From assembly GCA_029204225.1 (NCBI GenBank), contig CM055111.1, positions 18,554,668 through 18,618,667 of the forward strand: a stretch of DNA of 64,000 nucleotides, given 5' to 3'. Made by a program: the position numbers and the translations under genes. Shown here one piece after another: positions 31,640 through 42,408 of the stretch. The stretch comes from Diphasiastrum complanatum (lineage: Eukaryota > Streptophyta > Lycopodiopsida > Lycopodiales > Lycopodiaceae). The notes beneath the pieces were generated by a model. The model was given only the letters and a program-made list of their open reading frames with translations. It ran no database searches and was not told where the DNA came from. Numbering within the stretch: the first letter of the stretch is position 1; the number at the start of each line of letters is the position of its first letter.

Positions 31640-32317
31640 GTCTCGATCATACTTTCGGTCTGACTCCCTCTTAGGCTTGAACTACTTCTTCGTCTTCTCC
31701 TTGTTGTTGTAGATAGCTTCATCAGAAGCATCCTTGTGATCAAGATGCTCACGACCTTTGACTTCTTCTTGGATCTCGATCATTGTCTTTTAGAGTGTCA
31801 TAGATAGATCCTTTGCTAGCAACGTTCAGGGTGTCTGGAAGGATCTTGGTAAAGCTCTTAATAGATAGGTGAGCTGTTTCTTTGCTGATACTGCATTCTC
31901 TGCTATAGAATTGTGTAATGAAAGGATTAGATCCTTCATCTTTCTGATAAAGGAGGTGAGGTCTTTTTCATCCCATTGCAGGTTTGTCAACTGATCTTCA
32001 AGAAACGTGAACTAATTGTGTGATTTTGTCAGTAAAGTATCTCACATCTCTCTTGCATTGGAGAGTGTAGCGAGGTCAAGAGTCAGGCTATCCTCAATGG
32101 ATGATGACAACACAGCTACTGCCTTGTAGTTCTTCTCTTTCCATTAACGTACATCTTTGTCTGTAATTGTAGGCATCCCCTCGGTTCCATCCACCTAGGG
32201 AAATAATCCTTCTCCCTTTAGTATAATAGAGGTCTTGACCTTCCATGCTAGGAAGTTAGATCCTGATGAGTTAAGGATTGTGCAGATCTTTGACTGTATA
32301 CTACTTATTGAAGCCAT
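31640..32317 (-). pseudogene. Element C gag
   Basis: ATG at 32317 gives MASISSIQSKICTIL; GSNFLAWKVKTSIIL follows, with the same block order as the gag at 12030-12749 and a basic tail (KKKR-like, about 31690). Stops and frameshifts are present. The tail then runs into RNase H sequence at about 31480-31510. Confidence 0.85.
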
Positions 32318-32412
32318 TGCTGTGAACTATGTTCTCACTTGTTAATGGTTCTTTGTCATGAATGCTTTGCCTCATGGATCTGATAGCTTTGTGGCTATGT
32401 CAGACTATGACA

Positions 32413-32425
32413 GGCTCTGATACCA
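32413..32425 (-). other. Primer-binding site of element C
   Basis: TGGTATCAGAGCC on the minus strand, directly after the 5' LTR. Confidence 0.9.
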
Positions 32426-33308
32426 GAGAGCGAAAAAATCATGAATCAAAAACAAAACATGAAGTGAAACAATCGCGAATGAAATCAATTCGATGGTTGT
32501 TGGTCATTGCCTGCTATATCATTCCTACAATTCACCAGAATGTAGACAAACATTGTTGACCTATGTTATAAATTAATTCAGCATTCAACAAGATTGAACC
32601 AGTGTGTGGAATAGATAAAACAAGTGAATGAGATACATGAACAATAGCAAACAGTAATTCAATCAAGATCAGACAAAATTCAGAATGATATGTGCATAGT
32701 TGATACAACATTGTCTATTGATCCTCTTGGTTTCAAGCACTGTGTGATAGACCCACACAGTGCATTGGCGTGACAGAAAAGTGTTCTCCCACAAATAGTG
32801 TCTCGCTTACTAGCGGACTTCTTGGATCTCCGCGGATCCTGCTTACAAAATTGTCTCGCTCACTAGCAGACTTTTCTGTTCTATATTTTGTCTATCTGTG
32901 TCTGTGCATATTTGATGCATCTAGCAATTGCATATATTTAGAGTAACATTTTTGACTAGATAGACTAAACAATCTATAACTAATCATAGATTACAAGAGC
33001 GGTGGATTAGACACGTCCTAACGCTCTTTTGCTGACGTCACCATATCATATCATGGAGTAGTACTTCATGTTACTTGTTTGACCTTCCTGGTCCTTTGGA
33101 GCGCGAAGGGTTTTGTGTCGTGAAGAGTTTCGTGTCGTTTCACGTCGTTTGAACTTCTTCTATTGTGTCGCAAACATTTTTCTTTCATGTCGTTTGACCC
33201 TCTCCTGTTGTTCGTGTTGTTCGCAAACATTTCGTTTTCATATCTTTTCATCAAATTGGGAGTCAAGAGCTAGTAGAGCTTTGGTAACAAAAACATTTTG
33301 TTTCTTCA
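32426..33308 (-). repeat. 5' LTR of element C
   Basis: 883 bases, homologous to 30089-30982 end to end. The last bases read CTC rather than CA, a terminal mutation. Confidence 0.9.
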
Positions 33309-33313
33309 TCATC
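33309..33313. repeat. Target-site duplication of element C, upstream copy
   Basis: TCATC on plus (GATGA on minus) directly before the 5' LTR. Confidence 0.85.
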
Positions 33314-33950
33314 GAAGATTGTATACTGTTCAGATGAGAAAGTAACAGTGTAGCCCTCATCACTCATTTTAGAAACTGACAATAGGTTCTTTGACAACTA
33401 AGGTATGTGAAGAACATTGGTGACATAAATAGAAAGATCATTGTTGAAAGTGATTTTGACTATCCCTTTGCTTTCCACGCGTATGGTGCTTGAATCTCCA
33501 AGGTAGATGAATTGATCTCTGTTGTAAGCTGCATACTCGATAAACCATTCCTTGCGACAGGTCATGTGTTGGGTTGCTTCACTATCCAAGTACCAGCTAT
33601 CGTGGTCTTTGTTGCCACTGTTGTAAGCCATTAATAGGTGTGTATCTTGTTTCTTAAATTTTGTCGCATTGGAGGAATTTGGCTATTGCTGTTGTTGCTT
33701 ATTTGCCTCATTGTAGATGCAAATGCGACACTCCTTGATGTTGTGATTGGCTCTCGCTGCACTTGATTCTTGGCTTTGAATAGTCTTTCTTCTTGGTGTA
33801 CAGGGCCATGGATTTGTCTTTGATGGATAGGTGACTGGTCTTTCTCCGCATTTCTTCTTGAAGAAGATGACCGATCACCTTTTGAAGAGTGAGGTTGGGT
33901 TGTGTGGAGATCATCACCACAAAGTATTCATATGACTTTGGAAGAGAATC
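33314..33950 (-). pseudogene. Copia B2: gag end and protease, upstream half
   Basis: Gag end VMISTQPNLTLQKVIGHLLQ, with EEMRRKTSHLSIKDKSMALY after it, a knuckle remnant with an about 80-base deletion relative to 9340-9420, then protease WYLDSEATQHMTCRKEW (DSG changed to DSE) and YVTNVLHIP. The end QYTIFDD abuts element C. About 95% similar by eye to 9160-9863 on the opposite strand. Upstream gag is cut at about 33950. Confidence 0.88.
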
Positions 33951-34825
33951 TTGTAGTTAGCAGTGAGTCTCAGGGGTCAGTTAGCACCCCTGAGAGGGGG
34001 GATGCTAAATATCTGCCAAAAGAAGCTTATCATCAGGTAAGTCATATTTTAGCCTGGGGAACTAATTATTTTTAAAGATATTGGTGACAATTTTGCACAA
34101 TTTATGCCTCATAAAGTCTTTCTTTTGAAAAACATTGATCAACATTTGTACTTTCTCAATGAAAATGTTTTGATCACTACAACAATACATTGCTGCAATG
34201 ACCTGTGAAAGAATGACCTCGCATGAATTAAAAAATAGGCATGTTTGATGAAAGATGAATATATTGGTAGATCAAAAAGGGTAGTGTTTTCCTTTTATCA
34301 TTTTTAGACATTAGGAAATTGTCCGTATTTGACTCAAATTTAGTAATAATGTTTAACAAGTTGGCAATATTGTTTTCAACATTGTTTTTAGTGCTCTTCA
34401 ACAAGACAAATGAATGATCCAAGTAAAATACTTACATATTATTGGAGAATGATATTTTCTAGTGATCTTTGCACCTAGTAAAATTCCTATAAAAAAGTGG
34501 CTAGGTCATTAGGAGAAGCCATAATTTAATATCCGTTGGGTGCAAGGGTCACTAAAAAGCATTTTCCCAAGTGTAAAAGATTGTCTTGGAATTTAATTAT
34601 GGCTAAAAATATTTTTATGGCCCACAGATTTTGACATTTTACAAGGTGCAATATGCTTCCCAAAATTCTTTATGGTCATTTTATGAGCTGTAAACTGCTT
34701 TCGAAAAGTTTGATGGAATTCAAGATTTCATAACATGTCACATGTCACTTTCATAAACAATAATCTACTTTACATTCTATATGTATAAAACTCACACACA
34801 AAGCTAAAGCAATACTTTTGAAAGA
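33951..34825. other. Unassigned AT-rich region
   Basis: No coding family seen on either strand. A GC-rich short inverted motif occurs near 33985-34010 (GCACCCCTGAGAGGGGGGATGC). The remainder is A/T-rich with scattered short ORFs that look random. Confidence 0.4.
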
Positions 34826-35097
34826 AATGCATTTTTTCCTTGTCACCAACACTGTGATACCTAAGAGTTCATTCCCCTCCTCCTCTCAAGGACTTATTAA
34901 ACTTATTCCCAAATCTGAGGCGCCCACTAGAATATCTAATTACCACCCTCTAACTATGCTAAACACCTCTTACAAGAACGTAGTGAAAGCCATTACTAGA
35001 AGGATTGCCCCTCTCCTCTCCTCTCCTCCCACTTTTCCAAGAGTCAATATGGTTTTATTGAAGATAGATCCTTTTTTGACACCATAAGGTCCTAGCC
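34826..35097 (+). pseudogene. LINE (non-LTR) reverse transcriptase fragment
   Basis: The frame reads SQGLIKLIPKSEAPTRISNY, then HPLTMLNTSYKNVVKAITRR and IAPLL, the LIPK / NYRPI-LLNT-YK / R(R)I motifs of plant LINE RT (block 1-2). After a one-base shift it continues SQYGFIEDRSFFDTIR (…QxGFi.gR). Only about 90 residues remain; endonuclease and the FADD catalytic block are absent. This is the only LINE piece I find in the window. Confidence 0.85.
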
Positions 35098-35179
35098 TAC
35101 AGAAGAAGAAGCAGCTATCTTTACAAACTTAGCCACTGCTACTCTTCTAACAGTCAAGCCTTCACACAGCCACTTCTGA

Positions 35180-35925
35180 ATCAACTGATATGCTGTGGCA
35201 TTTTAGACTTGGCCACCTTAATTTCAATAGTATTCAGCAAATGTCTACTCAGAGTCTAGTACAAGATCTGTTGTCTATCAGCAAGCCAACTTCTCCGTGC
35301 GAAAGTTGTATTATCAACAAGCATGCTAGAAGCCCTTTCAATTCAAATTCAGTTTATACTTCCAAAGGCTACTACTCTCCTTTGCAGCTACAACTGATCT
35401 TGAAGTCCACCAAATGGATGCCTAGACTACCTTCCTCAACGGGACTATCGAAGAGGAGATCTACATGTCATAGTCAGAAGGATACAAGCTCAGAGGCAAG
35501 GAGCACCTTGTATGCAAAATTCACAAGGCACTCTACGAGTTGAAATGGTCACCTAGAGCTTGGTTCCAAAAAATCAATGCATTTTTTTATCAAGAATGGT
35601 TTATTTCAAACTCAACAGACTCGAATGCCTACTTCAAGTCTGTATCAGATTACTTCATCATCATTACTCTCTATGTAGATGATACACTTCTATTCAGTAT
35701 TGATCTGAATCTGATGAAGGGATCGAAATGCATGCTGTCCCAGGAGTATAAAATGAGTGACATGGGTCGAGCCCACTACTGTCTCAAAATCCAAATCCAA
35801 ATCCAACGAGATCGACCCAACAGATTGATTTTCATCAGTCAGCAATGATATTTCAACAATGTGCTGAAAAAGTATGGAATGGCCAGCTACAAACCAAGTC
35901 ACTTTTCACTTGACTCTGGACATAA
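35180..35925 (+). pseudogene. Ty1/copia fragment: pre-integrase fused to RT
   Basis: LWHFRLGHLNFNSIQQMS with CESCIINKHARSPF (integrase zinc finger) joins at about 35385 directly to the RT segment …EVHQMDA, FLNGTIEEEIYM, EHLVCKIHKALYELK, SPRAWFQKINAFF, LYVDDTLLF (YVDD) and DMGRAHYCLKIQIQ. It ends near 35925 at LTR B2. The integrase core is deleted. The RT resembles family A. Confidence 0.85.
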
Positions 35926-36616
35926 ATAAATCATCCGAGCACAAATTATGAGATGCTCCATCCATTAGACATATTATTTGAGCCTCCTAGTTACGCCGTC
36001 ATTTTGGTTGTAATCGCTATATTATTGTGCTTCAGTGTAATATAGCAGCAGCATGCTTTTCTATCTATGTATAACGTAGATGAATGCTTGTTGTGATTGA
36101 ATGCACTTTATTGTTGTTTGATCGTGCTTGTTTACTAACTTTGATCAGAACACGGACGTCTATGACTCCTCAATTTATGATTAGACAATGGCTGTCTTTG
36201 ATGCCTAGGAAACTCGCGATATCATACTGCTCTTTCCATCTATTTCAGAACACGGACGTCTACGACTCCTCAATTTTTGACTAGATGATGGTTGTCTTTG
36301 ATTCCGAAGAAACTTACGATATCATATTGCTCTTTCCATCTATTTCATAACCAAACTTCACATTGAACTCATTTTTTAATAATACCACACACAAACCATT
36401 TCTAATCTCTTCGGTGGACTGTACTCTCATTTTTGTGAGTATGAACTAATTTTTAAGATCCCGTTGGCCAATTAGATTACTAAAGCTGTGATTATATTTT
36501 GCATAAGCTTTCTATTAGATTGTTTTTGCATCTAGCAACTGATTGTAACGGGAGAGCTGTTATGCAATATGCATGCTCTCTTATCCGTTCGCATTCTTCT
36601 ATCTCCCTTGCCCCAT
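35919..36616 (+). repeat. LTR B2 with internal 101-bp duplication
   Basis: Homologous to 41814-42387 and to 8250-8679. It holds two tandem copies of a 101-base unit starting CAGAACACGGACGTC at 36145 and 36246. It ends CCTTGCCCCAT, the same LTR end as at 8679, and is joined directly to integrase sequence without a primer-binding site. Confidence 0.75.
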
Positions 36617-36776
36617 AAATTTCTTGTGCAATAGGTGGCCGTGTGTTATTTTGGATGGAAGGACACCATTTGAGATGCTATTCAAGAGGAGGTCGAGTGT
36701 CAACTTGATGAACGGACCAAGGAGGATCCATCTTCAAGGAAAGGTATATCTGTTGGATATAGTGAGGTGAGTATTT
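36617..36776 (+). pseudogene. Copia integrase C-terminal sliver
   Basis: NFLCNRWPCVILDGRTPFEM and LFKRRSSVN correspond to 22470-22555 of element K. After a 30-base deletion, sequence like 22595-22655 follows (GPRRIHLQ in a shifted frame). Flanked by LTR B2 and unassigned sequence. Confidence 0.8.
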
Positions 36777-37007
36777 TCTTTTTAACATAGTTTCTAATTT
36801 ATACAGAACTAAGCAGTTCTCGAAAAAATCGGTAGATTTTCTCAAAAACCGATACCGTAAAATATTTGACGATTTTTAATACATGCATAGATACCTCTTT
36901 ATGAGTAATTTAAAAATTCTTCAAAAAACTGAGCATTTCTGAGCACTAGAACTAAGAGTAGGGCCCCATGGGCTGGATACGTGTCTTCTTTTACTTAAGT
37001 TAATCCT
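36777..37007. other. Short AT-rich spacer
   Basis: No gene. TCTCAAAAACCGATACCGTAAA near 36840 resembles TCTCAAAAACCAGTATGATAAA near 50670, suggesting another dispersed repeat. Confidence 0.4.
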
Positions 37008-37700
37008 ACTCAGAGGTCCTCATGTAAATTGCATCCACCAGAGGCTACAATATAGGGATCCGGCTCTCCAGAGAAGTACCCTTTGCGAGGCAAAGATACC
37101 ATTGAATTGCAAATCTTGAAAATTAGCAAAATTTTCATGGCGTTCTGCCATGGCGTACCAATGATCTCCACTCAAATAGGGGATCGCATGAAATCTGTCA
37201 CCTTTGCATTTTGCAGGGCAATCCTCTTCACGGGGCTTGGAAACACCTCAGGGGTATGTTCACTAGTGATGCTCTATTCAGCGGGCTTGGAAACACCCTA
37301 TGAAGTTCTCTCTTCAAAAAATTCTCAGGTTTTTTGAGCTGAAGGGCTGGTGGGTAGATTTTGTGCTTTTGTTGGTTAGAGAGGCTGATGCTCTGCCCTT
37401 GATCCTGCAAACTTCCAAGAAATATCTTTTTTGAAGCCGAAAATATCCAACGCTCACCTCCGACCCATGGGTCCTTGCTTTAAGCATGGTCCTTTTTCTG
37501 CTACAAATGGTGATGAATTGGAGATGGCCCGTGTAAGCAATAGTTGCTAAGTTGAAAGCAATGCTCAAAGAGAATCGGCAAGGTCCTACAACCAACCTGT
37601 TGGTTTTAACATTTACCGATTGATCTTGAAACATGTAGGAATCCAAAAGTCTAAAAATCGACTAAAAATATGAGTAGCGAAAAACTTATCTCCTTGATGT
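37008..37700. repeat. Direct repeat DR1, copy 1 (~690 bp)
   Basis: Same orientation and about 95% similar by eye to 42409-43084. It starts CAGAGGTCCTCATGTAAATTG and ends AACTTATCTCCTTGATG. Minus-strand frames in it are shared by both copies but have no known domain. LTR B precedes both copies, so a unit of LTR B plus DR1 seems to have been duplicated. Confidence 0.8.
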
Positions 37701-37711
37701 CTCTGAGTAAC

Positions 37712-37960
37712 TGTTTTAGCTTCAGCTATGTGTCCAATCTGTATATTTGATATATTGAGGATAATAAGCGCGAAAGCTTTACCATCCTTCGATTTCCACT
37801 TTGAGTCGTTGTCTTCAGGTTTTACTTTTGTACCTATGACAACATCCCATAATTCGCTGTCAATTAGCAAGGTCTTCATCTTAAATTTCCACAAATGATA
37901 ATTGGATCCACTCAGCTTGTATGCGATAAGACCAGCTTTACTTTGAGAATAACATGTCGG
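37712..37960 (-). pseudogene. Copia A gag N-terminal fragment
   Basis: On minus: WKFKMKTLLIDSELWDVVIG, VKPEDNDSKWKSKDGKAFAL and QIGHIAEAKT. Nearly identical to 5270-5465, with the Trp codon kept that is a stop there. It stops at DR1, and its upstream end reaches about 37960. Confidence 0.85.
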
Positions 37961-38041
37961 CTGAGTTGGATGGCTTGCTTGGGTGGAAGTTACCTGTTTA
38001 TGGCTGTCCAGTCTGGCGTGGCGCCAGGTTGGCTTCCAGCG

Positions 38042-38069
38042 CTCTCTCTCTCTCTCTCTCTCTCTCTCG
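38042..38069. repeat. (CT)n microsatellite
   Basis: About 14 CT units. Confidence 0.95.
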
Positions 38070-38111
38070 GACGTGAATGAGTCTATTATGGGTGATTGGA
38101 TATGGAAATCA

Positions 38112-38325
38112 AGATTAACTACATCTAATCATTCTATTTGGATTTTTTCTTTTAACTTCATCTAATCATTCTATTTGGATTTTTCCTTTTAGAAGCAAGT
38201 GAGAGATTAGTTTCATCTAATTATTCTATTTAGATTTTCCTTTTAGAAGCAAGTGGGAGATTAACTTCATCTAATTATTCTATTTGGATTTTTCCTTTTA
38301 GAAGCAAGTGAGAGATTAACTTAAA
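38112..38325. repeat. Tandem repeat, ~58-bp unit, ~3.5 copies
   Basis: The unit contains TTCATCTAATTATTCTATTT, GGATTTTTCC and TTTTAGAAGCAAGTGAGAGAT. The first copies are shortened (38112-38190). The later copies differ by only a few bases. Confidence 0.85.
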
Positions 38326-38760
38326 GTATCGTGGCACTCATTATATCGCTCAATATTTATTGGCCAAACTATACTTGAAGTGTCATAAGGGTCAAAGATT
38401 AAAGCATTTCCAAAAAAAACTTTAAAGAGTTTACCTCTCATACTCTTGAATTCTCTGTGTGCACTCCTTTGGCCCAAATATGATCGTTGACAATCCTCCT
38501 TGTCCGAATCCTAAGGCTTTTGCATTGTTGGAACTGGTCTAATAATCCAATTGCAAATTGCACATATTCTTTCAGTGTCATTCAAGTGAAAATTGACAAA
38601 TTCTAACATGTGACGAATTGTAACATGTGACAAAAATTGACAAAATAGTCTTTGTACATTTAGTGCATTTGCAACCTTATTTGTGATGGAGTGGTGTCTT
38701 GGCTTTCCAAAGAGCAATACACTATATCACAATCCTCAACCAAATCGGAGTACATCACTA
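38326..38760. other. Unassigned sequence
   Basis: No clear gene. A minus frame (ITNKVANALNVQRL) has a chance resemblance to the end of Ty3 RNase H, not enough to call. Confidence 0.3.
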
Positions 38761-38761
38761 T

Positions 38762-39179
38762 TACAAATAAAAAAATTATGACATAAATCAATATACATAC
38801 ATGTGATGGATCAATAGGCGGTCTACATCGACTGATGGAAGAGCTTGAAGATGAACCAGTCAATAGTTGTTCATTATACTTTAGTCTTGCTTGTTCCTTT
38901 TTTCTGTGATAGAGCTCAATTTTTATGTTTTCTCCAAATCATGTGGAGGTACGATAATTTCCCTAGAAATCATAATTCCAATCAAATGTTATTGTAAGAA
39001 TAAATTTGCAAGAAAAATTATACACTCATATTCAAATAACAAATAAAGTGCAATTGATGTCAATATCAATAACAATATATACCTGCTATTGCGATCATGA
39101 GATGAATCGCTATCTGATGATGATGACATCATCGATGACATATACACACTGTAGTCAACTACTCTATACCACATCATAG
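38762..39179 (-). pseudogene. Spliced gene fragment, Ser/Asp-rich, unknown family
   Basis: On minus, an exon ending at about 39084 encodes YMSSMMSSSSDSDSSHDRNS. A donor GTATAT and acceptor ATTTCTAG bound an intron of about 117 bases (to about 38966). The next exon reads EIIVPPHDLE and then, after a one-base shift, KIELYHRKKEQARLKYNEQL and SSSSSSISRCRPPIDPSH. It may end at a GTATGT donor near 38808. The acidic Ser/Asp start is reminiscent of plant transposase or nuclear proteins, but no catalytic motif is visible. Confidence 0.4.
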
Positions 39180-39631
39180 GTAATCATTATGAGACTGTAT
39201 GTACTGAACAAATATAATAAAATTTGTTAAAGACATGCCAACATCTAATCCATGTATATTCTAGTTATGCTTAATGTAAATCTAATATTCTAGTAACATT
39301 GCTACCAATTTGACATAATATTACGTCATAAAATCTTAAAAAACTTGTCAAATTACTTGTTTAATAATAATATGTACTATTTCTTATCTCCTGATTTTGT
39401 CTTGTATGTCAAATCTCAAGAAAAATAAAATTTATAACAATATAAAACTAGTTTTAACAATTAAATACTACCATAATGATCTTTGAATTGATTTTTTAAT
39501 GTTCCATCATATTAAAAATATATATTTTATGTAAAATCCTACAGTAAAATATTCTCATAAAATCTAGAAAAGATAATGATAGTGAGATTGTTAATTTTTT
39601 TAATTACTAAACTACATTTTTTTGTTGAATG

Positions 39632-40010
39632 TAGCTTAGTGATTTTGGAAGACACATGACTGCCACGGAGTACAAACAAGGTTACGATCATGGATATGTC
39701 GGCCTTAAGGCTTTTATGGAATCCCATGGATTGTTTCCAATCGTACACTCTTAACCTTTATTGTTTTGTAATTGTTTACTTTGTGGTTTACAAGTAAGTT
39801 TAATTTCAATTTAATTGAATCTTTGATTCTATTTTGTAGAGAGGCTCTACAACTTCAAGCGTTCGTGATGTGGAAGAAAATGTGGAAAATAATGAGGTGC
39901 AAAATGTGGAAGAGAACGTGAATGAGAGCGAAGGGGAGTTTGAAGATGTGGACACCAACGTACACCTTCAAGATGAAGGAAGCGAGGAGGGACGAACTGA
40001 TGATGAGTAG
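39632..40010 (+). CDS. Two-exon gene end with Glu/Asp-rich tail (copy 2)
   Basis: The acceptor TTGAATGTAG precedes SDFGRHMTATEYKQGYDHGY and VGLKAFMESHGLFPIVHS (39632-39752, then a stop unless spliced earlier). An intron of about 90 bases ends in CTATTTTGTAG at 39839. The last exon 39840-40010 (57 codons with stop) encodes RGSTTSSVRDVEENVENN ending EEGRTDDE. It equals the exon at 16113-16283 in length, acceptor and stop, and similarity goes on to about 40135. Both copies keep the frame despite many substitutions. Family unknown. Confidence 0.45.
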
Positions 40011-41270
40011 AGTTTTTAAATTAAATGTAAGGCCTTGTAGAAGGCAATTATGAAGGGAGAATTTATTCTCTCATCAATGTACTTTTTTGTAAATCAATCA
40101 ATATAATGTTTTGGCACCACATCATTCTTGCAAAATTTTGAGTGCATATATTTTTAATTCATGAATGCAAATGTATAGTCTATTGAATGCACATCTATTG
40201 AATGCAAATGTATTTATTGATGTATTCAATGCAATGTATAGTCTATTTAATGCACATCTATGGAATGCAAATGTATCTATTGATTAAGTCAATGCAATGT
40301 ATCTATTTTAACACACGATTTGCATGGTAGAATGCACAATAGAACGGTCTGGAAAACACAATGGAAAGGAATGGAAACCACAATATAATGCATCAATAGA
40401 TAACACATTAAGTTATCAACTAAATATCAAATGAATCAAAATAAATGTGAATTTACCTTTACTATTGTATCTCTATTGTTTTGTAATCTTTGCTTTTCCT
40501 TTTGCATGCACTTCATCTTTCAATCCTTTGCAATGAAAGCTCTTTTTTCATTTTTCATATCCAAGCCTACATCACAAACAAAAAAGATCTTAAAACTTAC
40601 GATCACAAAACACATACTATTAACATCCATCAATGAACTAAAAATCCTAAATACTATCAATCTTCTCACTCACATTCATCCCCATCTTATCCTCACTATT
40701 GGAAATTAAGCCCATAGTTGTCTCCTTGGTTAATGACTAATTTATATTTCATGATACTTCCTGCATGTTTATTGATCATTGATCTAGGGTCAGGTGAAAC
40801 CAACTTTGGTTCTATGTCTGCTCATCTGATACCTGTAGGAATCACAAATTTAGACAATCATTTTATTTGAAGAACGTCTACAACGGGCTTCCGGCTAATC
40901 TCCAGCAAAGGAGGGTAACCAAACCTATCATAATTTCAAGTTCATATGTTAAGCTCAATAACTTGAAGTCATTGAATACTTGGCCATCTTCACGAAATTA
41001 ACATTAAGAACAAGTCTGCAAAAATACATTACTTTTTCGGCAGTCTGCAGAAATACATTATGTTTTCAACAGCTTCACTTGCATAGTTCAAAACTTAAGC
41101 TTGTGCAGTTTAAAAGTTTAATGTTTTCAACACCTTCGGCTTTTTTGCATTTTTTCCAAATATGCAAAGAGAGAGAAAATTCCCGAAGGTCATCTACTTT
41201 CATGAGTTAAACTATTTTCAGGACATCTTCGTCTTTTTAAGGGCACCTTCGGCTTTTTGCGAAAAATGCG
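40011..41270. other. AT-rich spacer with short tandem repeat
   Basis: The 3' flank shared with 15985-16112 reaches 40135. From 40150 to 40315 an imperfect unit of about 55 bases (GAATGCAAATGTAT…AATGCACATCTAT) recurs three times. At 40990-41110 a motif CTGCAGAAATACATTA occurs twice. No gene seen. Confidence 0.5.
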
Positions 41271-41271
41271 A

Positions 41272-41273
<2 letters not shown>

Positions 41274-41325
<52 letters not shown>
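41274..41325. repeat. (GA)n microsatellite
   Basis: About 26 GA units. A second, shorter run lies at 41598-41630. Confidence 0.95.
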
Positions 41326-41327
<2 letters not shown>

Positions 41328-41592
41328 AGTCGTTCTTACGAATGCCCCAACAGTTTTTGAGTGAGTTGGGTAACAAACATCAATAAGAACATGAGATCGT
41401 CACATTGCCAGTGGTGTGTAATGTCCTTAGCTTCCTGGGAAATATGAGATCCATGGAGGATATTTTTGGATTTGCGAACCTTTGTAGGTGCCAAAACTTT
41501 TTGACGATGCTTTTCAGTAGCAGCAACCTCAGATAGGGGATTATCTACCCTGTGTCAGCGGTTAATTATGCTCCATAGGTGAATGCCAAAAT

Positions 41593-41633
<41 letters not shown>

Positions 41634-41813
41634 CGAAGGTTGTCTAAAATAAACGAGGAACATTCCAGTGACGTCCTCGTCCGCATCAACGATAATGATT
41701 CATTGACCGTATCTACTATGTATAGTTCTCACAAAAGCCATATACTTTCAAGTACAACAGATTTCCTAATTAGGTGACAAGCATTCAATGTAATTAATAC
41801 ACGGATGAAATCT

Positions 41814-42387
41814 ATAAATAAACAATCCAAGCACATATTATGAGACGCTCCATCCATGAGACATTTTATTTGAGCCTCCCAGTTACGCCGTCATTTTGGT
41901 TGTAATCGCTATATTATTGTGCTTCGGTGTAATATAGCAGCAACATGTTTTTCTATCTGTGTATAACGTAGATGAATGCTTGTTGTGATTGAATGCACTT
42001 TATCATTGTTTGATCGCGCTTGGTTACTCACTATGATCAGAACATGGACGTCTACGACTCCTCAATTTTCGATTAGATGATGGTTGTCTTTGATGCCTAG
42101 GAAACTCGCGATATCATACTGCTCTTTCCATCTATTTCAGAACACGGACGTCTATGACTCCTCAATTTTTGATTAGATGGTGGCTGTCTTTGATTCCGAA
42201 GAAACTCGTGATATCATATTGTTCTTTCCATCTATTTCATAACCAAACTTCACATTGAACCCATTTTCCAGTAATACCACACACAAACCATTTCTAATCT
42301 CTTCGGTGGACTGTACCCTCATTTTTGTGAGTATGAACTAATTGTTAAGATCCTGTTGGCCAATTAGAATACTTAAGCTATGATTTC
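41814..42387 (+). repeat. LTR B3, 3'-truncated, with the 100-bp duplication
   Basis: Same strand and same structure as LTR B2, with tandem units at 42038 and 42138. The last about 170 bases of the LTR are missing; DR1 copy 2 follows almost directly. Confidence 0.75.
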
Positions 42388-42408
42388 TTTTTCTTGAATT
42401 TATCTTGC

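Larger units (their letters stand above)
30089..33308 (-). mobile_element. Ty1/copia element C, nested, internally deleted
   Basis: 3220 bases on the minus strand: 5' LTR 32426-33308, primer-binding site 32413-32425, gag 32317 to about 31640, a deletion that joins the gag end to RNase H near 31480, RNase H to 30985, then 3' LTR 30089-30982. It is flanked by GATGA and inserted in the protease-to-integrase region of copia B2. Only gag and RNase H remain, so it could move only with help from outside. Confidence 0.92.

Noticed and set aside
37314-37646. 110-codon minus frame in DR1, shared with 42700-43031
   Set aside because: Broken in the second copy by frame changes; no recognisable domain.
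38112-38325. Possible CRISPR-like array
   Set aside because: Repeats are contiguous about 58-bp tandem units with no unique spacers, and the genome is eukaryotic.
38511-38717. NKVANAL resembling the end of Ty3 RNase H
   Set aside because: Only seven residues agree; neighbouring motifs of RNase H and integrase are absent.
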